Positions 25,262-34,082 are shown, counted from the first letter of the stretch. The stretch is DNA of 64,000 nt from Sphingobacterium gobiense (GCF_002980575.1 NZ_PVBS01000002.1:62001-126000), one strand, 5' to 3'. Numbers and translations: made by a program. Notes: a model not told the origin generated them from the letters alone.

Positions 25262-25897
25262 TTACTTTTTGCGCAATACAAAAAGTCCATCTCTAATGGG
25301 CAAAATCAGCTTTTCTACACGGCTGTCCTTTGCCACGGTTTCATTTAATTCGATTACTTTTTTTGTTTGGCTATCTGGATAGTCCGTCAAAACCCTCCCT
25401 TTCCAAAGTACATTATCTATTAATAGTAGTCCCCCACTGACAACCCGATCGATGAGCGTTTCGAAATAATAGAGGTTTCTTTTTTTATCAGCGTCAATAA
25501 ACACCAAATCAAAGTCACCTTTAATTTTCGGGATGATTTCAGCAGCATCCCCAATATGATACTTTATTTGATCTCCAAAAGGAGAGCTATCAAAATAACT
25601 TTGTACCCGTTCCTCCAGTTCTTCGTTGATATCGATGGTGTGTAGCACACCTTCTTTATCAAGACCTTCCGCCAAACACAGTGTAGCGTAGCCGGTAAAT
25701 GTGCCTATTTCTAATATCCTTTTGGGCTTTACTAGTTTTGCTAACATAGCAAGCACCCTTCCTTGGAAATGACCAGACAACATATGAGGCATCGTCTCCC
25801 GTAAATAGGTCTCCCTCGCTATACGCTTCAGAAGCTCGCTTTCAGCATCACAAGCCTTCTCTAAATACGTATTTAATACGTCTTCATTTTCAAGCAT
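25262..25897 (-). CDS. Class I SAM-dependent O-methyltransferase
   Basis: A 211-aa cytosolic methyltransferase of the caffeoyl-CoA/catechol type (Methyltransf_3). The SAM-binding motif ILEIGTFTGYATLCLAEGL, the acidic HTIDINEE at the end of strand 2, and the metal-binding DLVFIDADKKRNLYYFE with LLIDNVLWKG are clear. I prefer the ATG at 25897 over 25921, because a TAnnTTTG box lies between them and MLENEDV aligns with usual family starts. A strong hairpin separates it from folE, so it likely has its own promoter and leads the two glucosaminidase genes. The substrate is unknown. Confidence 0.88.
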   Translation of the reverse strand: MLENEDVLNTYLEKACDAESELLKRIARETYLRETMPHMLSGHFQGRVLAMLAKLVKPKRILEIGTFTGYATLCLAEGLDKEGVLHTIDINEELEERVQSYFDSSPFGDQIKYHIGDAAEIIPKIKGDFDLVFIDADKKRNLYYFETLIDRVVSGGLLLIDNVLWKGRVLTDYPDSQTKKVIELNETVAKDSRVEKLILPIRDGLFVLRKK

Positions 25898-25902
25898 AGT
25901 CG

Positions 25903-25910
25903 CAAAACTA
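25903..25910 (-). promoter_or_regulatory. Candidate -7 box for the O-methyltransferase gene
   Basis: On the minus strand TAGTTTTG matches TAnnTTTG and ends 5 bp before the ATG at 25897. The surrounding 11-mer AGTAGTTTTGC is identical to that at the pdhB promoter (27886-27895 region). The spacing would put the transcript start at or next to the ATG. Confidence 0.4.
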
Positions 25911-25979
25911 CTAAGTAGCATCTTAATACAAAAAACTTTAACATAAATTAAAGCTCGCGTTCATATAGTTCCCATAAAT

Positions 25980-26018
25980 AAAAAAGGCCTTTTTCGCTAT
26001 CAAAAAAGGCCTTTTTTA
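25980..26018 (-). terminator. Intrinsic terminator after folE
   Basis: Two copies of AAAAAAGGCCTTTTT in inverted arrangement around a short CGCTATC loop form a long A/T-flanked hairpin with GGCC at its core and a T run on both sides. It lies 12 bp beyond the folE stop and ends transcription before the O-methyltransferase gene. Confidence 0.8.
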
Positions 26019-26030
26019 CATGATTTTCTA

Positions 26031-26663
26031 TTAATCCAACGATGCCATAATCAATCTTAAAAATTCTGATCGTGTAACATCGTTCTGAAATGCTCCGGTA
26101 AACGCAGAAGTGGTTGTAACAGAATTTTGCTTTTGTACACCACGCATCGCCATGCACATGTGTTTACATTCTATCACCACTGCGACACCCGCAGGCTTAA
26201 GCGTTTCCTGTATACAATCCCGTATTTCATTGGTTAATCGCTCTTGCACCTGTAGTCGTCTGGCAAATGCGTCTACAACGCGCGGAATCTTACTTAAACC
26301 TACGATATGTCCATTAGGAATATAGGCAATATGCGCTTTTCCGAAAAACGGAAGCATGTGGTGTTCGCATAAAGAGTAGACCTCGATATCTTTTACTACC
26401 ACCATCTGGCTATATTCTTCTTCAAACATAGCACTACGCAATACCTCCGCGGCATCAACGTCATTGCCATGGGTTAGAAACTGTAGCGCTTTAGCAACGC
26501 GCTCGGGTGTCTTGACCAATCCTTCCCTTTCTGGATTTTCACCGATAGCGCGCAAAATAGCAGGGTAGTAAGAAGCAATTTCTTCTACTTGTTTTTGATT
26601 ATATTGATCGATTTTGATATAACCATCTTGTTCTTCGCTTTCGAAGGCTGTTAGATTACTCAT
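26031..26663 (-). CDS. folE: GTP cyclohydrolase I
   Basis: A 210-aa type IA enzyme that converts GTP to 7,8-dihydroneopterin triphosphate, the first step to folate and to queuosine. Zinc ligands are Cys 99 and His 102 in [11 protein letters not shown] and Cys 170 in [26 protein letters not shown] and [18 protein letters not shown] are also standard. It lies 26 bp after queD on the same strand, so the two pterin genes form a small operon with the hairpin terminator behind it. Confidence 0.97.
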   Translation of the reverse strand: MSNLTAFESEEQDGYIKIDQYNQKQVEEIASYYPAILRAIGENPEREGLVKTPERVAKALQFLTHGNDVDAAEVLRSAMFEEEYSQMVVVKDIEVYSLCEHHMLPFFGKAHIAYIPNGHIVGLSKIPRVVDAFARRLQVQERLTNEIRDCIQETLKPAGVAVVIECKHMCMAMRGVQKQNSVTTTSAFTGAFQNDVTRSEFLRLIMASLD

Positions 26664-26689
26664 TTGTTTAAATTAAAAATGGCTTTTAC

Positions 26690-27103
26690 TTATTCACCAA
26701 AGTATTCGACAAAATTATTCTCTGTTTCGTACAATTTGACAGCATGCAGCTCTACATTTTCTTGATCAAAAAAGGGCTTTAGTACTTGAAATATCGCTAC
26801 GGCGATAACTTCTGTAGAGGCTTTCTTGCCTTTCATAAAATCAACATCAAGGTTCACGTTTTTGTGATCTAACTTACGAATAACGTGCTGCAAAATGATG
26901 CTTTTCATCTTTTTTAGGTCAATTAGAAAACCTGTTTCAGGATTTATCTCGCCTTTTACGGTCACAAAAAGCTCATAATTGTGGCCGTGCCAGTTGGGAT
27001 TAGAGCAATTGCCGAATACGGCCTCGTTTTGCTCCAGAGACCAATCCTCTCGATATAGCTTATGTGCGGCGCTGAATCGTTCGCGCCTCGTGATATAAAT
27101 CAT
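26690..27103 (-). CDS. queD: 6-carboxytetrahydropterin synthase (QueD/PTPS family)
   Basis: A 137-aa enzyme of the 6-pyruvoyl-tetrahydropterin synthase family. Zinc ligands are His 14 in SAAHKLY and His 39 and His 41 in NWHGHNY; Cys 33 in FGNCSNP is the catalytic cysteine position. It uses the FolE product to make the queuosine precursor 6-carboxytetrahydropterin. folE follows after 26 bp, which fits that pathway step. It is divergent from mqnB with a 67-bp gap that holds a candidate -7 box for this gene. Confidence 0.92.
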   Translation of the reverse strand: MIYITRRERFSAAHKLYREDWSLEQNEAVFGNCSNPNWHGHNYELFVTVKGEINPETGFLIDLKKMKSIILQHVIRKLDHKNVNLDVDFMKGKKASTEVIAVAIFQVLKPFFDQENVELHAVKLYETENNFVEYFGE

Positions 27104-27108
27104 AAAGA

Positions 27109-27116
27109 CAAAGATA
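27109..27116 (-). promoter_or_regulatory. Candidate -7 box for queD-folE
   Basis: TATCTTTG on the minus strand matches TAnnTTTG and ends 5 bp before the queD ATG. The transcript would start almost at the initiation codon, as for the O-methyltransferase gene. Confidence 0.4.
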
Positions 27117-27170
27117 GTGGATAAAAACTAGATTCTTAGTATCTTCACCGCTTAAAGCGATTCGTTCCAC

Positions 27171-27785
27171 ATGAGCATTTTAGTTGTAGCCGCCACCATC
27201 GAAGAAATAAAGCCTTCTCTTTCTTTTTTGAAGGAAAAACAGATACCCTATCTCATTACAGGAGTAGGCATGGTTGCCACGACCTACGCGTTAGCAACGC
27301 ATTTGCAACGGCATAAGGTCGATTTACTACTCCATGTAGGAATTGGAGGGGCGTTGGACTCCTCAACACCTTTGGGAGAAGTATATCAAATATATATCGA
27401 CGAAATATTTGGATTGGGTGCCGAAGATAATGGTGCATTTTTATCGATCGAAGAACTTGGTTTCGGTAAACGGATGTATACCGAGAAACTTCCTATTAAT
27501 ATCCAGCTTCCGGACATTAAGAAAGCGCAGGGCATTACGGTCAATAGTGTACACGGAACAAAGGCCAGCATTCTTCAGCTACATCAACAATATCAAAAAC
27601 CTTTGATTGAATCTATGGAAGGAGCGGCAACCTTCTTCGTTGCGGAGCAGGAAAATATCTGCTGCTTGCAATTCCGGTCCATCTCAAATTATATTGAGCC
27701 CAGAAATCGAAACGCTTGGGAAATTGAACTCGCAATCAAAAATTTGAATGACTTTTTACGCGACCTTTTAAGGTTTATAAATTAA
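27171..27785 (+). CDS. mqnB: Futalosine hydrolase
   Basis: A 204-aa nucleoside phosphorylase-like enzyme that hydrolyses futalosine (or aminofutalosine) in the alternative menaquinone pathway. The N-terminal VVAATIEEIKPSLSFL, the glycine-rich LLHVGIGGALD and the C-terminal ESMEGAATFFVA, with the catalytic acidic residue, match MqnB. It is short but within the family range. It stands alone here, divergent from queD; other mqn genes are not in the window. It implies that this organism makes menaquinone through futalosine rather than the classical Men route. Confidence 0.88.
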   Translation: MSILVVAATIEEIKPSLSFLKEKQIPYLITGVGMVATTYALATHLQRHKVDLLLHVGIGGALDSSTPLGEVYQIYIDEIFGLGAEDNGAFLSIEELGFGKRMYTEKLPINIQLPDIKKAQGITVNSVHGTKASILQLHQQYQKPLIESMEGAATFFVAEQENICCLQFRSISNYIEPRNRNAWEIELAIKNLNDFLRDLLRFIN

Positions 27786-27886
27786 GCGGTATAAACCTAT
27801 TTCTTCATGTCAAAACAATTCTATTTTTACGTTATTCCGATGCTTTTTTACGTATAATCCATTACGAAATATCAATTAATTATAGT

Positions 27887-27894
27887 AGTTTTGC
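27887..27894 (+). promoter_or_regulatory. -7 box of the pdhB promoter
   Basis: TAGTTTTG matches TAnnTTTG exactly and lies 31 bp upstream of the pdhB ATG, a normal distance for a short leader. No clear -33 TTTG was found. Confidence 0.5.
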
Positions 27895-27925
27895 CATATT
27901 CAAAAAAGACACAATTTTACAACTG

Positions 27926-28912
27926 ATGAGAGAAATACAATTCAGAGAAGCGCTTCGTGAGGCATTGAACGAAGAAATGCGTAAAGATGATAAGATATTC
28001 TTGATGGGCGAGGAAGTCGCTGATTACAACGGGGCTTACAAAGTGAGCCAAGGGATGCTAGATGAATTTGGGCCGAAACGTGTTATCGATACACCGATAG
28101 CAGAGCTTGGTTTTGCTGGTATCGGCGTTGGTGCAGCGATGAATGGTCTTAGACCTATTATCGAATTTATGACCTTCAACTTCTCGTTGGTCGCTATCGA
28201 TCAGGTCATCAATTCAGCAGCAAAATTGCACCAAATGAGTGGCGGGCAATTCTCTTGTCCGATTGTTTTCCGCGGACCAACAGGTAACGCAGGGCAGCTG
28301 GGTGCACAACACTCTCAAAACTTTGAGAATTGGTACGCAAACACACCTGGTTTGAAAGTTGTTATTCCATCCAATCCTCATGACGCGAAGGGTTTGTTAA
28401 AAACGGCAATCCTTGACCCAGATCCTGTTATTTTTATGGAATCAGAAGTCATGTATGGAGATAAAGGACAGGTTCCGGAAGAAGAATACTACTTGCCTAT
28501 CGGTAAGGCACATACTGTACAAGAAGGTACGGACGTAACCGTGGTATCTTTTGGTAAAATGGTTCCGCGCGTAGTCATACCTGCTGTAGAAGAGCTAACA
28601 AAAGAAGGTGTTAGTGTAGAGTTGATCGATTTGCGTTCCGTTCGTCCTATTGACTACACGGCTATTATCGAGTCTGTGAAAAAAACCAACCGTTTAGTAG
28701 TAGTAGAAGAGGCTTGGCCATTAGCATCTATTTCTGGTGAAATCGCTTTTAAGGTTCAGAAAGATGCTTTCGACTATCTTGATGCACCCGTTATTCGTGT
28801 AACGTCTGCGGATGTTCCTCTTGGTTATGCCCCCACATTGGTAGAAGCAAGTTTGCCAAGCATTGCTAAAGTTGTAAAAGCGGTAAAAGAAGTGTCTTAT
28901 ATTACCAAATAG
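27926..28912 (+). CDS. pdhB: Pyruvate dehydrogenase E1 component, beta subunit
   Basis: A 328-aa E1-beta subunit of the 2-oxoacid dehydrogenase family, partner of a separate E1-alpha in thiamine-diphosphate-dependent decarboxylation of pyruvate. IFLMGEEVADYNGAYKVSQG, IDTPIAELGFAGIGVGAAMN, and FRGPTGNAGQLGAQHSQ are conserved blocks around the cofactor. Length is normal. It is a single gene with its own -7 box and terminator; the E1-alpha and E2 genes are not nearby, a common arrangement in Bacteroidota. A branched-chain substrate cannot be fully excluded from the beta subunit alone. Confidence 0.93.
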   Translation: MREIQFREALREALNEEMRKDDKIFLMGEEVADYNGAYKVSQGMLDEFGPKRVIDTPIAELGFAGIGVGAAMNGLRPIIEFMTFNFSLVAIDQVINSAAKLHQMSGGQFSCPIVFRGPTGNAGQLGAQHSQNFENWYANTPGLKVVIPSNPHDAKGLLKTAILDPDPVIFMESEVMYGDKGQVPEEEYYLPIGKAHTVQEGTDVTVVSFGKMVPRVVIPAVEELTKEGVSVELIDLRSVRPIDYTAIIESVKKTNRLVVVEEAWPLASISGEIAFKVQKDAFDYLDAPVIRVTSADVPLGYAPTLVEASLPSIAKVVKAVKEVSYITK

Positions 28913-28947
28913 ATTCATCCCTCTTGCTGAGGAATAATATAATTGGA

Positions 28948-28989
28948 AAAGAGTCTTCTATGTATATGGAAGACTCTTTCTTTTTTTAA
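28948..28989 (+). terminator. Intrinsic terminator after pdhB
   Basis: Arms AAAGAGTCTTC (28948-28958) and its exact complement (28969-28979) with a 10-nt loop, followed by CTTTTTTT. It lies 35 bp after the pdhB stop. Confidence 0.85.
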
Positions 28990-29024
28990 TTTTTCTTATA
29001 TTCACGCTATAACATACTTACTAT

Positions 29025-29783
29025 ATGAAAAGATTATTTATTACCTGTTTTGCTTTATGTATTGGTCTCCTCTCATCTGCCCAAAAGACGGTAGATTTTA
29101 GACTCAATCCGGAAGTCGGAAAACCTCTTAAGCTCAACATGCTCATGAAGACTGATGTAGATGGTCCTCAAAGCGTAATCATGGATATGAACATGAAAAT
29201 GGAGCTGCTTCCGGCAAAAAAAGAAAACGAAAATTTCACGCTTGAAAATGTTATCAAAGCGATTAAGGCGGATATAGATGCCGGTATGATGACGCTTTCT
29301 TATAACTCAGAAGAAGAAGCGACAAGTGAGCCCGCCAAAATGTTAGGTGAACAATTCGCCAAAATCATCGATCAAAAAATTTCATCTGTTGTTACCGAAA
29401 AAGGGAAAACAATCGATATCGACTTACCAGCTAGTTTCGCCGCACAGGGATTCGACGCAAGTTCATTCTCCAATATGTCGCCTTCTTTTCCGGAAAAGGC
29501 TGTGGCGGTAGGAGAATCTTGGGAAGGCACCACTGAAGTACCGGAAAACCCTTTGTTCTCAAAAATAGAAATGACTTCAACTTTTCGCGAGGAAAATGCG
29601 GACGGATACATTATTGATATCAAAGGGACGATGTTACAGGCGTCTGGGGAAGAAATAGGGACAATGTCCGGCAGCTATACCCTAGACAAACAAACTCACT
29701 TCACAAAAAGCAGTTCTATAAAAACAACGATTGCAGCACAAGGAGCTAAAATAATCAGTGACGTGGAGATGACGGTGGAATAA
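29025..29783 (+). CDS. Secreted DUF6263-type protein
   Basis: A 252-aa protein with signal peptide MKRLFITCFALCIGLLSSAQ. The rest is an all-beta, Met- and Glu-rich chain (DMNMKMELLPAKKENENFTL, AVGESWEGTTEVP, GSYTLDKQTHFTKSSSIKTT) resembling the DUF6263 lipocalin-like family of Bacteroidota. Function unknown. It has an unusual number of Met residues in the first 60 positions after the signal. It stands alone between the pdhB terminator and a bidirectional terminator shared with gcvH. Confidence 0.75.
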   Translation: MKRLFITCFALCIGLLSSAQKTVDFRLNPEVGKPLKLNMLMKTDVDGPQSVIMDMNMKMELLPAKKENENFTLENVIKAIKADIDAGMMTLSYNSEEEATSEPAKMLGEQFAKIIDQKISSVVTEKGKTIDIDLPASFAAQGFDASSFSNMSPSFPEKAVAVGESWEGTTEVPENPLFSKIEMTSTFREENADGYIIDIKGTMLQASGEEIGTMSGSYTLDKQTHFTKSSSIKTTIAAQGAKIISDVEMTVE

Positions 29784-29820
29784 CAAATTAAAAGCCTCGA
29801 TAAAGAGGCTTTTAATTTGT
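29783..29820. terminator. Bidirectional terminator between DUF6263 gene and gcvH
   Basis: Perfect 16-bp arms (ACAAATTAAAAGCCTC at 29783-29798 and complement at 29805-29820) with loop GATAAA. The A/T flanks give a T run in both directions, so it can serve both convergent genes. Confidence 0.88.
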
Positions 29821-29823
29821 TAC

Positions 29824-30204
29824 TTAAGCATTTATTTCTTCTTTATACCCATCTGCAGATAATAATGCATCCACGTCAGCGGGGTTGCTCAATTTTATAC
29901 GGATAATCCAACCTTCCCCATAGGGATCTGTGTTGACCAATTCCGGCGACGCATCAATTGCCTCATTCACTTCCAAAACCGTCGCATTCACAGGCATAAA
30001 CAAATCAGAAACCGTTTTAACAGCCTCAACTGTACCGAATATTTCATTTGCAGCTACTTCTTCGCCGACCGTGTTGATATCAACAAAAACAATGTCGCCT
30101 AATTCGCGTTGTGCAAAATCTGTAATTCCAATAACGGCTTCGTCACCTTCGACACGAATCCATTCGTGATCTTTCGTGTATTTTAATTCTGCTGGAAAAT
30201 TCAT
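29824..30204 (-). CDS. gcvH: Glycine cleavage system H protein
   Basis: A 126-aa lipoyl-carrier protein that shuttles the aminomethyl group between the P, T and L proteins. The lipoylated Lys 63 lies in [40 protein letters not shown] and [13 protein letters not shown] are family blocks. Length is normal. It is a single gene convergent with the DUF6263 gene; gcvT and gcvP are not adjacent. Confidence 0.97.
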   Translation of the reverse strand: MNFPAELKYTKDHEWIRVEGDEAVIGITDFAQRELGDIVFVDINTVGEEVAANEIFGTVEAVKTVSDLFMPVNATVLEVNEAIDASPELVNTDPYGEGWIIRIKLSNPADVDALLSADGYKEEINA

Positions 30205-30282
30205 ATCTATATTATTTGCCCAAAAATATAATTATCCTATGAGATAACCAAAAATTCATTCGCTCTTGCTTATATTCGTTCA

Positions 30283-31479
30283 ATGAACCAGCAAGTCGAA
30301 AAACTATACCGCATCGCGCAACAAAAAGAGCGTCGTATCATCGGACTGATGTCCGGAACATCATTAGATGGTTTGGATATTGCACTGTGCCGTATAGGCA
30401 ATAGTGGCGAAGAGACCACATTATTTCTCGACAATTTTACCACTATTCCCTATGATACAACTTTCCGTCAACACATTCGGGAGATATTCGCCAAACGCCA
30501 TATAGACCAACAATTGCTGTGCGGGCTACACGCCTATATCGGAAAAACACATGGCGAACTCATTAATCAAGCATTGGAACAATGGAATATTTCCTCATCG
30601 GATGTGGATTTAATCGCCAGTCACGGGCAGACCGTGTATCACGCTCCCCAGCGCTTGACCGGAGAAACAATCTTGCCGAATAGCACCTTACAAATCGGAG
30701 ATGGCGACCATATCGCCCACATAACAGGTATCATCACACTGTCAGATTTTCGACAAAAGCATGTAGCGGCTGGAGGAGAGGGCGCGCCATTAGCTGCCTA
30801 TGGCGATTTTCTTCTCTTTTCCTCAGAGACAGAAAACAGGTTTCTGCTCAATATAGGCGGGATCTCCAATTTCACATTCCTTCCCAAAAAGGAAAGTGAA
30901 CTAAAAGCTTATGCTACTGATCTAGGGCCTGGAAATACAATGATGAATCAATTCTCTTTTGAACAATTCGGGTTAGAAATGGATGAGAACGCCCAAATAG
31001 CCGAAAAGGGAACTGTACATATCGCGCTGCTGGAGGCATTGTTGACAGCACCTTTTTTACATGCGGACTTTCCGAAGACGACCGGGCCCGAGCTGTTTAA
31101 TTTAGCTTATTTAAGGAAAGCTCAATCTGTTTCGAATACTTCATCAATTGCACCAGAGAACGTCTTAGCTACCCTAAATAAATTTGCTGCGCAAGCTATA
31201 GTAGATGGCATCATCCGGGCGTCGAAAGACCTAGAAGACGTACATATATATGTGAGCGGGGGAGGCGTCTACAATCCTTTATTAATGAAAAACATCCGTG
31301 ATGCCTTTCCCTCCATATCTGTCTCCTCATTTAGCTCGTTGGGATTAAATCCCGATGCTAAAGAAGCCTGTCTTTTTGCGCTCCTGGCCAACGAGACCGT
31401 TGCAGGTTCGCCTCAGCATGTCCAACAAATTAAAGATTCTCCGGGGGTATGCATGGGTAAAATTAGCCTGCCTTATTGA
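30283..31479 (+). CDS. anmK: Anhydro-N-acetylmuramic acid kinase
   Basis: A 398-aa sugar kinase that hydrolyses and phosphorylates 1,6-anhydro-MurNAc to MurNAc-6-phosphate in murein recycling. GLMSGTSLDGLDIALCRI is the diagnostic N-terminal block; LIASHGQTVYHAP, GGEGAPLAAYGDFLLF, LNIGGISNFTFLP and the C-terminal VSGGGVYNPLLM follow in order. It is slightly longer than the E. coli enzyme. The last 7 bp overlap the convergent DUF2461 gene. It agrees with the amidase and glucosaminidases elsewhere in the window. Confidence 0.95.
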   Translation: MNQQVEKLYRIAQQKERRIIGLMSGTSLDGLDIALCRIGNSGEETTLFLDNFTTIPYDTTFRQHIREIFAKRHIDQQLLCGLHAYIGKTHGELINQALEQWNISSSDVDLIASHGQTVYHAPQRLTGETILPNSTLQIGDGDHIAHITGIITLSDFRQKHVAAGGEGAPLAAYGDFLLFSSETENRFLLNIGGISNFTFLPKKESELKAYATDLGPGNTMMNQFSFEQFGLEMDENAQIAEKGTVHIALLEALLTAPFLHADFPKTTGPELFNLAYLRKAQSVSNTSSIAPENVLATLNKFAAQAIVDGIIRASKDLEDVHIYVSGGGVYNPLLMKNIRDAFPSISVSSFSSLGLNPDAKEACLFALLANETVAGSPQHVQQIKDSPGVCMGKISLPY

Positions 31480-32135
31480 TCTAAAGCGTGGTGGATAAAG
31501 CGCTTAAACGGTAAAATGCGTTTGGCAGTATCGACAACCTGCTGTAACGATTTAATACCCGTTATTTCTGCGTCGGTAAAGGGCTTGTATAAGATATAAC
31601 TTTTTAGTTTCATTACTTCGATATGGGGGTCTTCTTCGCTATAGCCCGCGGGAGCTCTTTTCAATTTATCTTCGGTAGATAAATCTTCAACTGTCCAGCC
31701 TCCTTGAGCAAGCGCATCAACCAGCTCCTCAAAATTGTAATCTATTTCCTGTCGAATAGCATTCAAATGATGCTTTTCCGGACGCCAATATCCTGCTGCC
31801 AAAAAATGTTTTCCAGGCTCAATATGCAAATAGTACTCAGGGCCGTCCAGTTTCCGGCCGTCTAATGAAATTCCAGCGGCAAACCATGTCTTGTAGGGCG
31901 TTTTGTCTTTTGAAAATCGGGTATCACGATATATCCGGAATAGACATCGCGAAGCTTGTATATCGGTATTGATGTGCGGATCAAATTCCGATAGCTCAGC
32001 AATAAATTGTGTAATATAATCTTTTATATTCGCCAATGCCGTTTCATAAATCGCCTTGTTTTCCTGAAACCATTCCCGATTATTGTTTTTTTGAAGCTGG
32101 TTCAAAAAGTCCAATGTTTGCTTTTCTACTTTCAT
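31473..32135 (-). CDS. DUF2461 family protein
   Basis: A 220-aa cytosolic protein of the DUF2461/TIGR02453 family, recognised by TLDFLNQLQKNNNREWFQENK near the start, SRCLFRIYRDTRFSKDKTPYKTW in the middle (cut here to the block RIYRDTRFSKDKTPYK) and GPEYYLHIEPGKHFLAAGYW. Function unknown. It begins 1 bp after the cdsA stop, making it the last gene of the CPBP-DUF2007-cdsA operon. Confidence 0.92.
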   Translation of the reverse strand: MKVEKQTLDFLNQLQKNNNREWFQENKAIYETALANIKDYITQFIAELSEFDPHINTDIQASRCLFRIYRDTRFSKDKTPYKTWFAAGISLDGRKLDGPEYYLHIEPGKHFLAAGYWRPEKHHLNAIRQEIDYNFEELVDALAQGGWTVEDLSTEDKLKRAPAGYSEEDPHIEVMKLKSYILYKPFTDAEITGIKSLQQVVDTAKRILPFKRFIHHALDQ

Positions 32136-32136
32136 A

Positions 32137-32937
32137 TCAGAGTATACTTTTTAGAAACAAATAAACCAAAGGCGCGGCAACCAATAAACCGTCAAACCGG
32201 TCGAGCAACCCGCCATGTCCCGGTAATAGATTTCCAGCGTCCTTAACACCAACATTACGTTTTAGCATGGATTCTACCAAATCGCCAAGCGTTCCGAATA
32301 TCGCAATAATCAAACCCATGCATACCCAGCACCACAGCGGAAGGATCCCAAAATAATACGAAAGGATGAATCCTGCAAGGGCAGCAAACACGGCACCTCC
32401 AAAAAACCCTTCCCATGTTTTATTAGGGGAAATGCGTTCAAATAATTTCCGTCGTCCAATACTCCTCCCAGCAAGGTAGGCACCTGTATCATTGGTCCAT
32501 AGAAGGATCAAAAAGCCTAGCGGAATATATGCGTTATATATACCATTCACAAACCCCAGACTCATAAAAAACCCGAAGGGTATAGCGGCGTATATTAACC
32601 CGAAAAGCGAATACGCTACGTCTTGAATAGGATGCACCGTTTTACGGAAAAGTGCTGCGATATAAAGTAATAAAACGGCTGTCACGCCAAGCGGAAGAAC
32701 AGCATAGGAGAGTAGGCCCAAAAGTACCATATCCACTAATATCAATCCCAAAGCGGCAACCCCAACACCTAGAAAAACCAAAGGTTGCGTATTCTCAGTG
32801 TGCACCATGCGATAAAATTCATATACACAATAAGCGGCTATCAACGAAAAAAGAGACACAAAAACATAAGGCCCAAGCAAGACAGCTCCTATTAAAACCG
32901 CAATAAAAAAGAAACCTGTTATCGCCCTAGTTTTCAT
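32137..32937 (-). CDS. cdsA: Phosphatidate cytidylyltransferase
   Basis: A 266-aa inner-membrane enzyme making CDP-diacylglycerol from phosphatidate and CTP, the branch point of phospholipid synthesis. About eight membrane helices are visible. The CDS signature is near the C-terminus (SMLKRNVGVKDAGNLLPGHG then GLLDRFDGLL) and SPNKTWEGFFGG is the usual internal block. Its start overlaps the DUF2007 gene by 11 bp and DUF2461 follows after one base, so translation across the three genes is probably coupled. Confidence 0.95.
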   Translation of the reverse strand: MKTRAITGFFFIAVLIGAVLLGPYVFVSLFSLIAAYCVYEFYRMVHTENTQPLVFLGVGVAALGLILVDMVLLGLLSYAVLPLGVTAVLLLYIAALFRKTVHPIQDVAYSLFGLIYAAIPFGFFMSLGFVNGIYNAYIPLGFLILLWTNDTGAYLAGRSIGRRKLFERISPNKTWEGFFGGAVFAALAGFILSYYFGILPLWCWVCMGLIIAIFGTLGDLVESMLKRNVGVKDAGNLLPGHGGLLDRFDGLLVAAPLVYLFLKSIL

Positions 32938-33145
32938 TCGTTTCTGAATCGTTTTCTACTATCAATTCTTGGGCATGGTTGAAATCGCGTTCATTAACGA
33001 AAAGATCTATCTTTCCAAACATGAAGGATGAATCCTGCTTATTTAGCAAAACAGCGGGAATTCCATTTTCCGCTAACACCTGTTTATCTATTTCTCCCCG
33101 AATGGCATCGGTGTATGTCTGTAGTTTAATCCAACCTTTTTCCAT
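32927..33145 (-). CDS. DUF2007 small protein
   Basis: A 72-aa protein of the DUF2007 (putative signal-transducing) family: WIKLQTYTDAIRGEIDKQVL, ENGIPAVLLNKQDSS and a conserved aromatic-acidic tail segment IDLFVNERDFNHAQEL. This is a small ferredoxin-like fold without known biochemical activity, sometimes involved in zinc-binding or regulation in relatives. It overlaps cdsA by 11 bp and the CPBP protease gene by 20 bp on the same strand. Confidence 0.88.
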   Translation of the reverse strand: MEKGWIKLQTYTDAIRGEIDKQVLAENGIPAVLLNKQDSSFMFGKIDLFVNERDFNHAQELIVENDSETNEN

Positions 33146-34049
33146 ATAACCTTAGTCTTGTTATGTACTGATAAAATATAAAAGCAATGATGATACTGAA
33201 AACGAAGCTACCAAGATACACAATTATCGGATAAGAATCACTTTCCATGAGTTCCGCATAGCTTTTGCCTTGTGTAGCATAGTAAAAAGCCAGTATAACC
33301 ACCATACTATTATTAACAAAATGAGCAATAATAGCTGTCCAGATATTCCTTGTCCAGACGACGAGGTAACCAAAAAACACGCCGAGGATTAAGCGAGGGA
33401 AAAAGCCGTAAAACTGTATATGTATCGCGCTGAAAACAAGTGCAACTACCCAAACAGCAACATATTCATTTTTAAAAATCCGTGTCCCTATTTGTTGCAA
33501 CGCACCCCTAAAGAATAGCTCTTCGCCTATTCCCGGCAAAATCGCCATGACGACAATGTTTAACAGCAATCTGTCCCAAGCGGTCGTCATAACAATGCTC
33601 TCGGTTAACAAAGCCATCTGGTCCTCTTTTATGCGCATCCACTCTTCTATATTACGCCAGGATTCCGGCAAACGCATATTGGCATTCCACTCCGAAATCA
33701 ACGACATACAAGGTGAAAAAGCAAAAAGAAATAGTATGCTCAAAACATACGTTTTCCAATCGTTAAGATTTTGACTAGGGAATAGCTCTTCCTCTTTTTT
33801 TCTACGCTGAAAAATATACGCTGGTAAAATAAAGGTAGCAGCAGAGCTAATGCCCAGTACCAGATAGGCATAATACAGCTGCGCTGGATTCGCTCCTGAT
33901 ACCTCTGAAAAAAAGTCGATATTCCCAAAGAGAATATACCCCAATCCACCGAAAATTAGTGAAACAGCGAAAACACAGATAAACAGGACCATGATTAAAA
34001 AAAGCAGGTCTCCCCATGGGCTCCTTTCTTGCACCTCGGATGTATTCAT
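33126..34049 (-). CDS. CPBP family intramembrane metalloprotease
   Basis: A 307-aa inner-membrane protein with about eight helices. The CPBP (CAAX protease and bacteriocin-processing) motifs are EELFFRG (176-182), FSAIHIQFYG with His 210, and IAHFVNN with His 243, the predicted metal ligands and base. Possible roles include prenyl-protein processing or bacteriocin self-immunity, but the substrate is unknown. It is the first gene of the operon with DUF2007 (20 bp overlap) and cdsA. The initiation codon is ATG at 34049. Confidence 0.93.
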   Translation of the reverse strand: MNTSEVQERSPWGDLLFLIMVLFICVFAVSLIFGGLGYILFGNIDFFSEVSGANPAQLYYAYLVLGISSAATFILPAYIFQRRKKEEELFPSQNLNDWKTYVLSILFLFAFSPCMSLISEWNANMRLPESWRNIEEWMRIKEDQMALLTESIVMTTAWDRLLLNIVVMAILPGIGEELFFRGALQQIGTRIFKNEYVAVWVVALVFSAIHIQFYGFFPRLILGVFFGYLVVWTRNIWTAIIAHFVNNSMVVILAFYYATQGKSYAELMESDSYPIIVYLGSFVFSIIIAFIFYQYITRLRLYGKRLD

Positions 34050-34082
34050 AGATTAAAAATAGGTATTTCATTGGTTTTAAAA

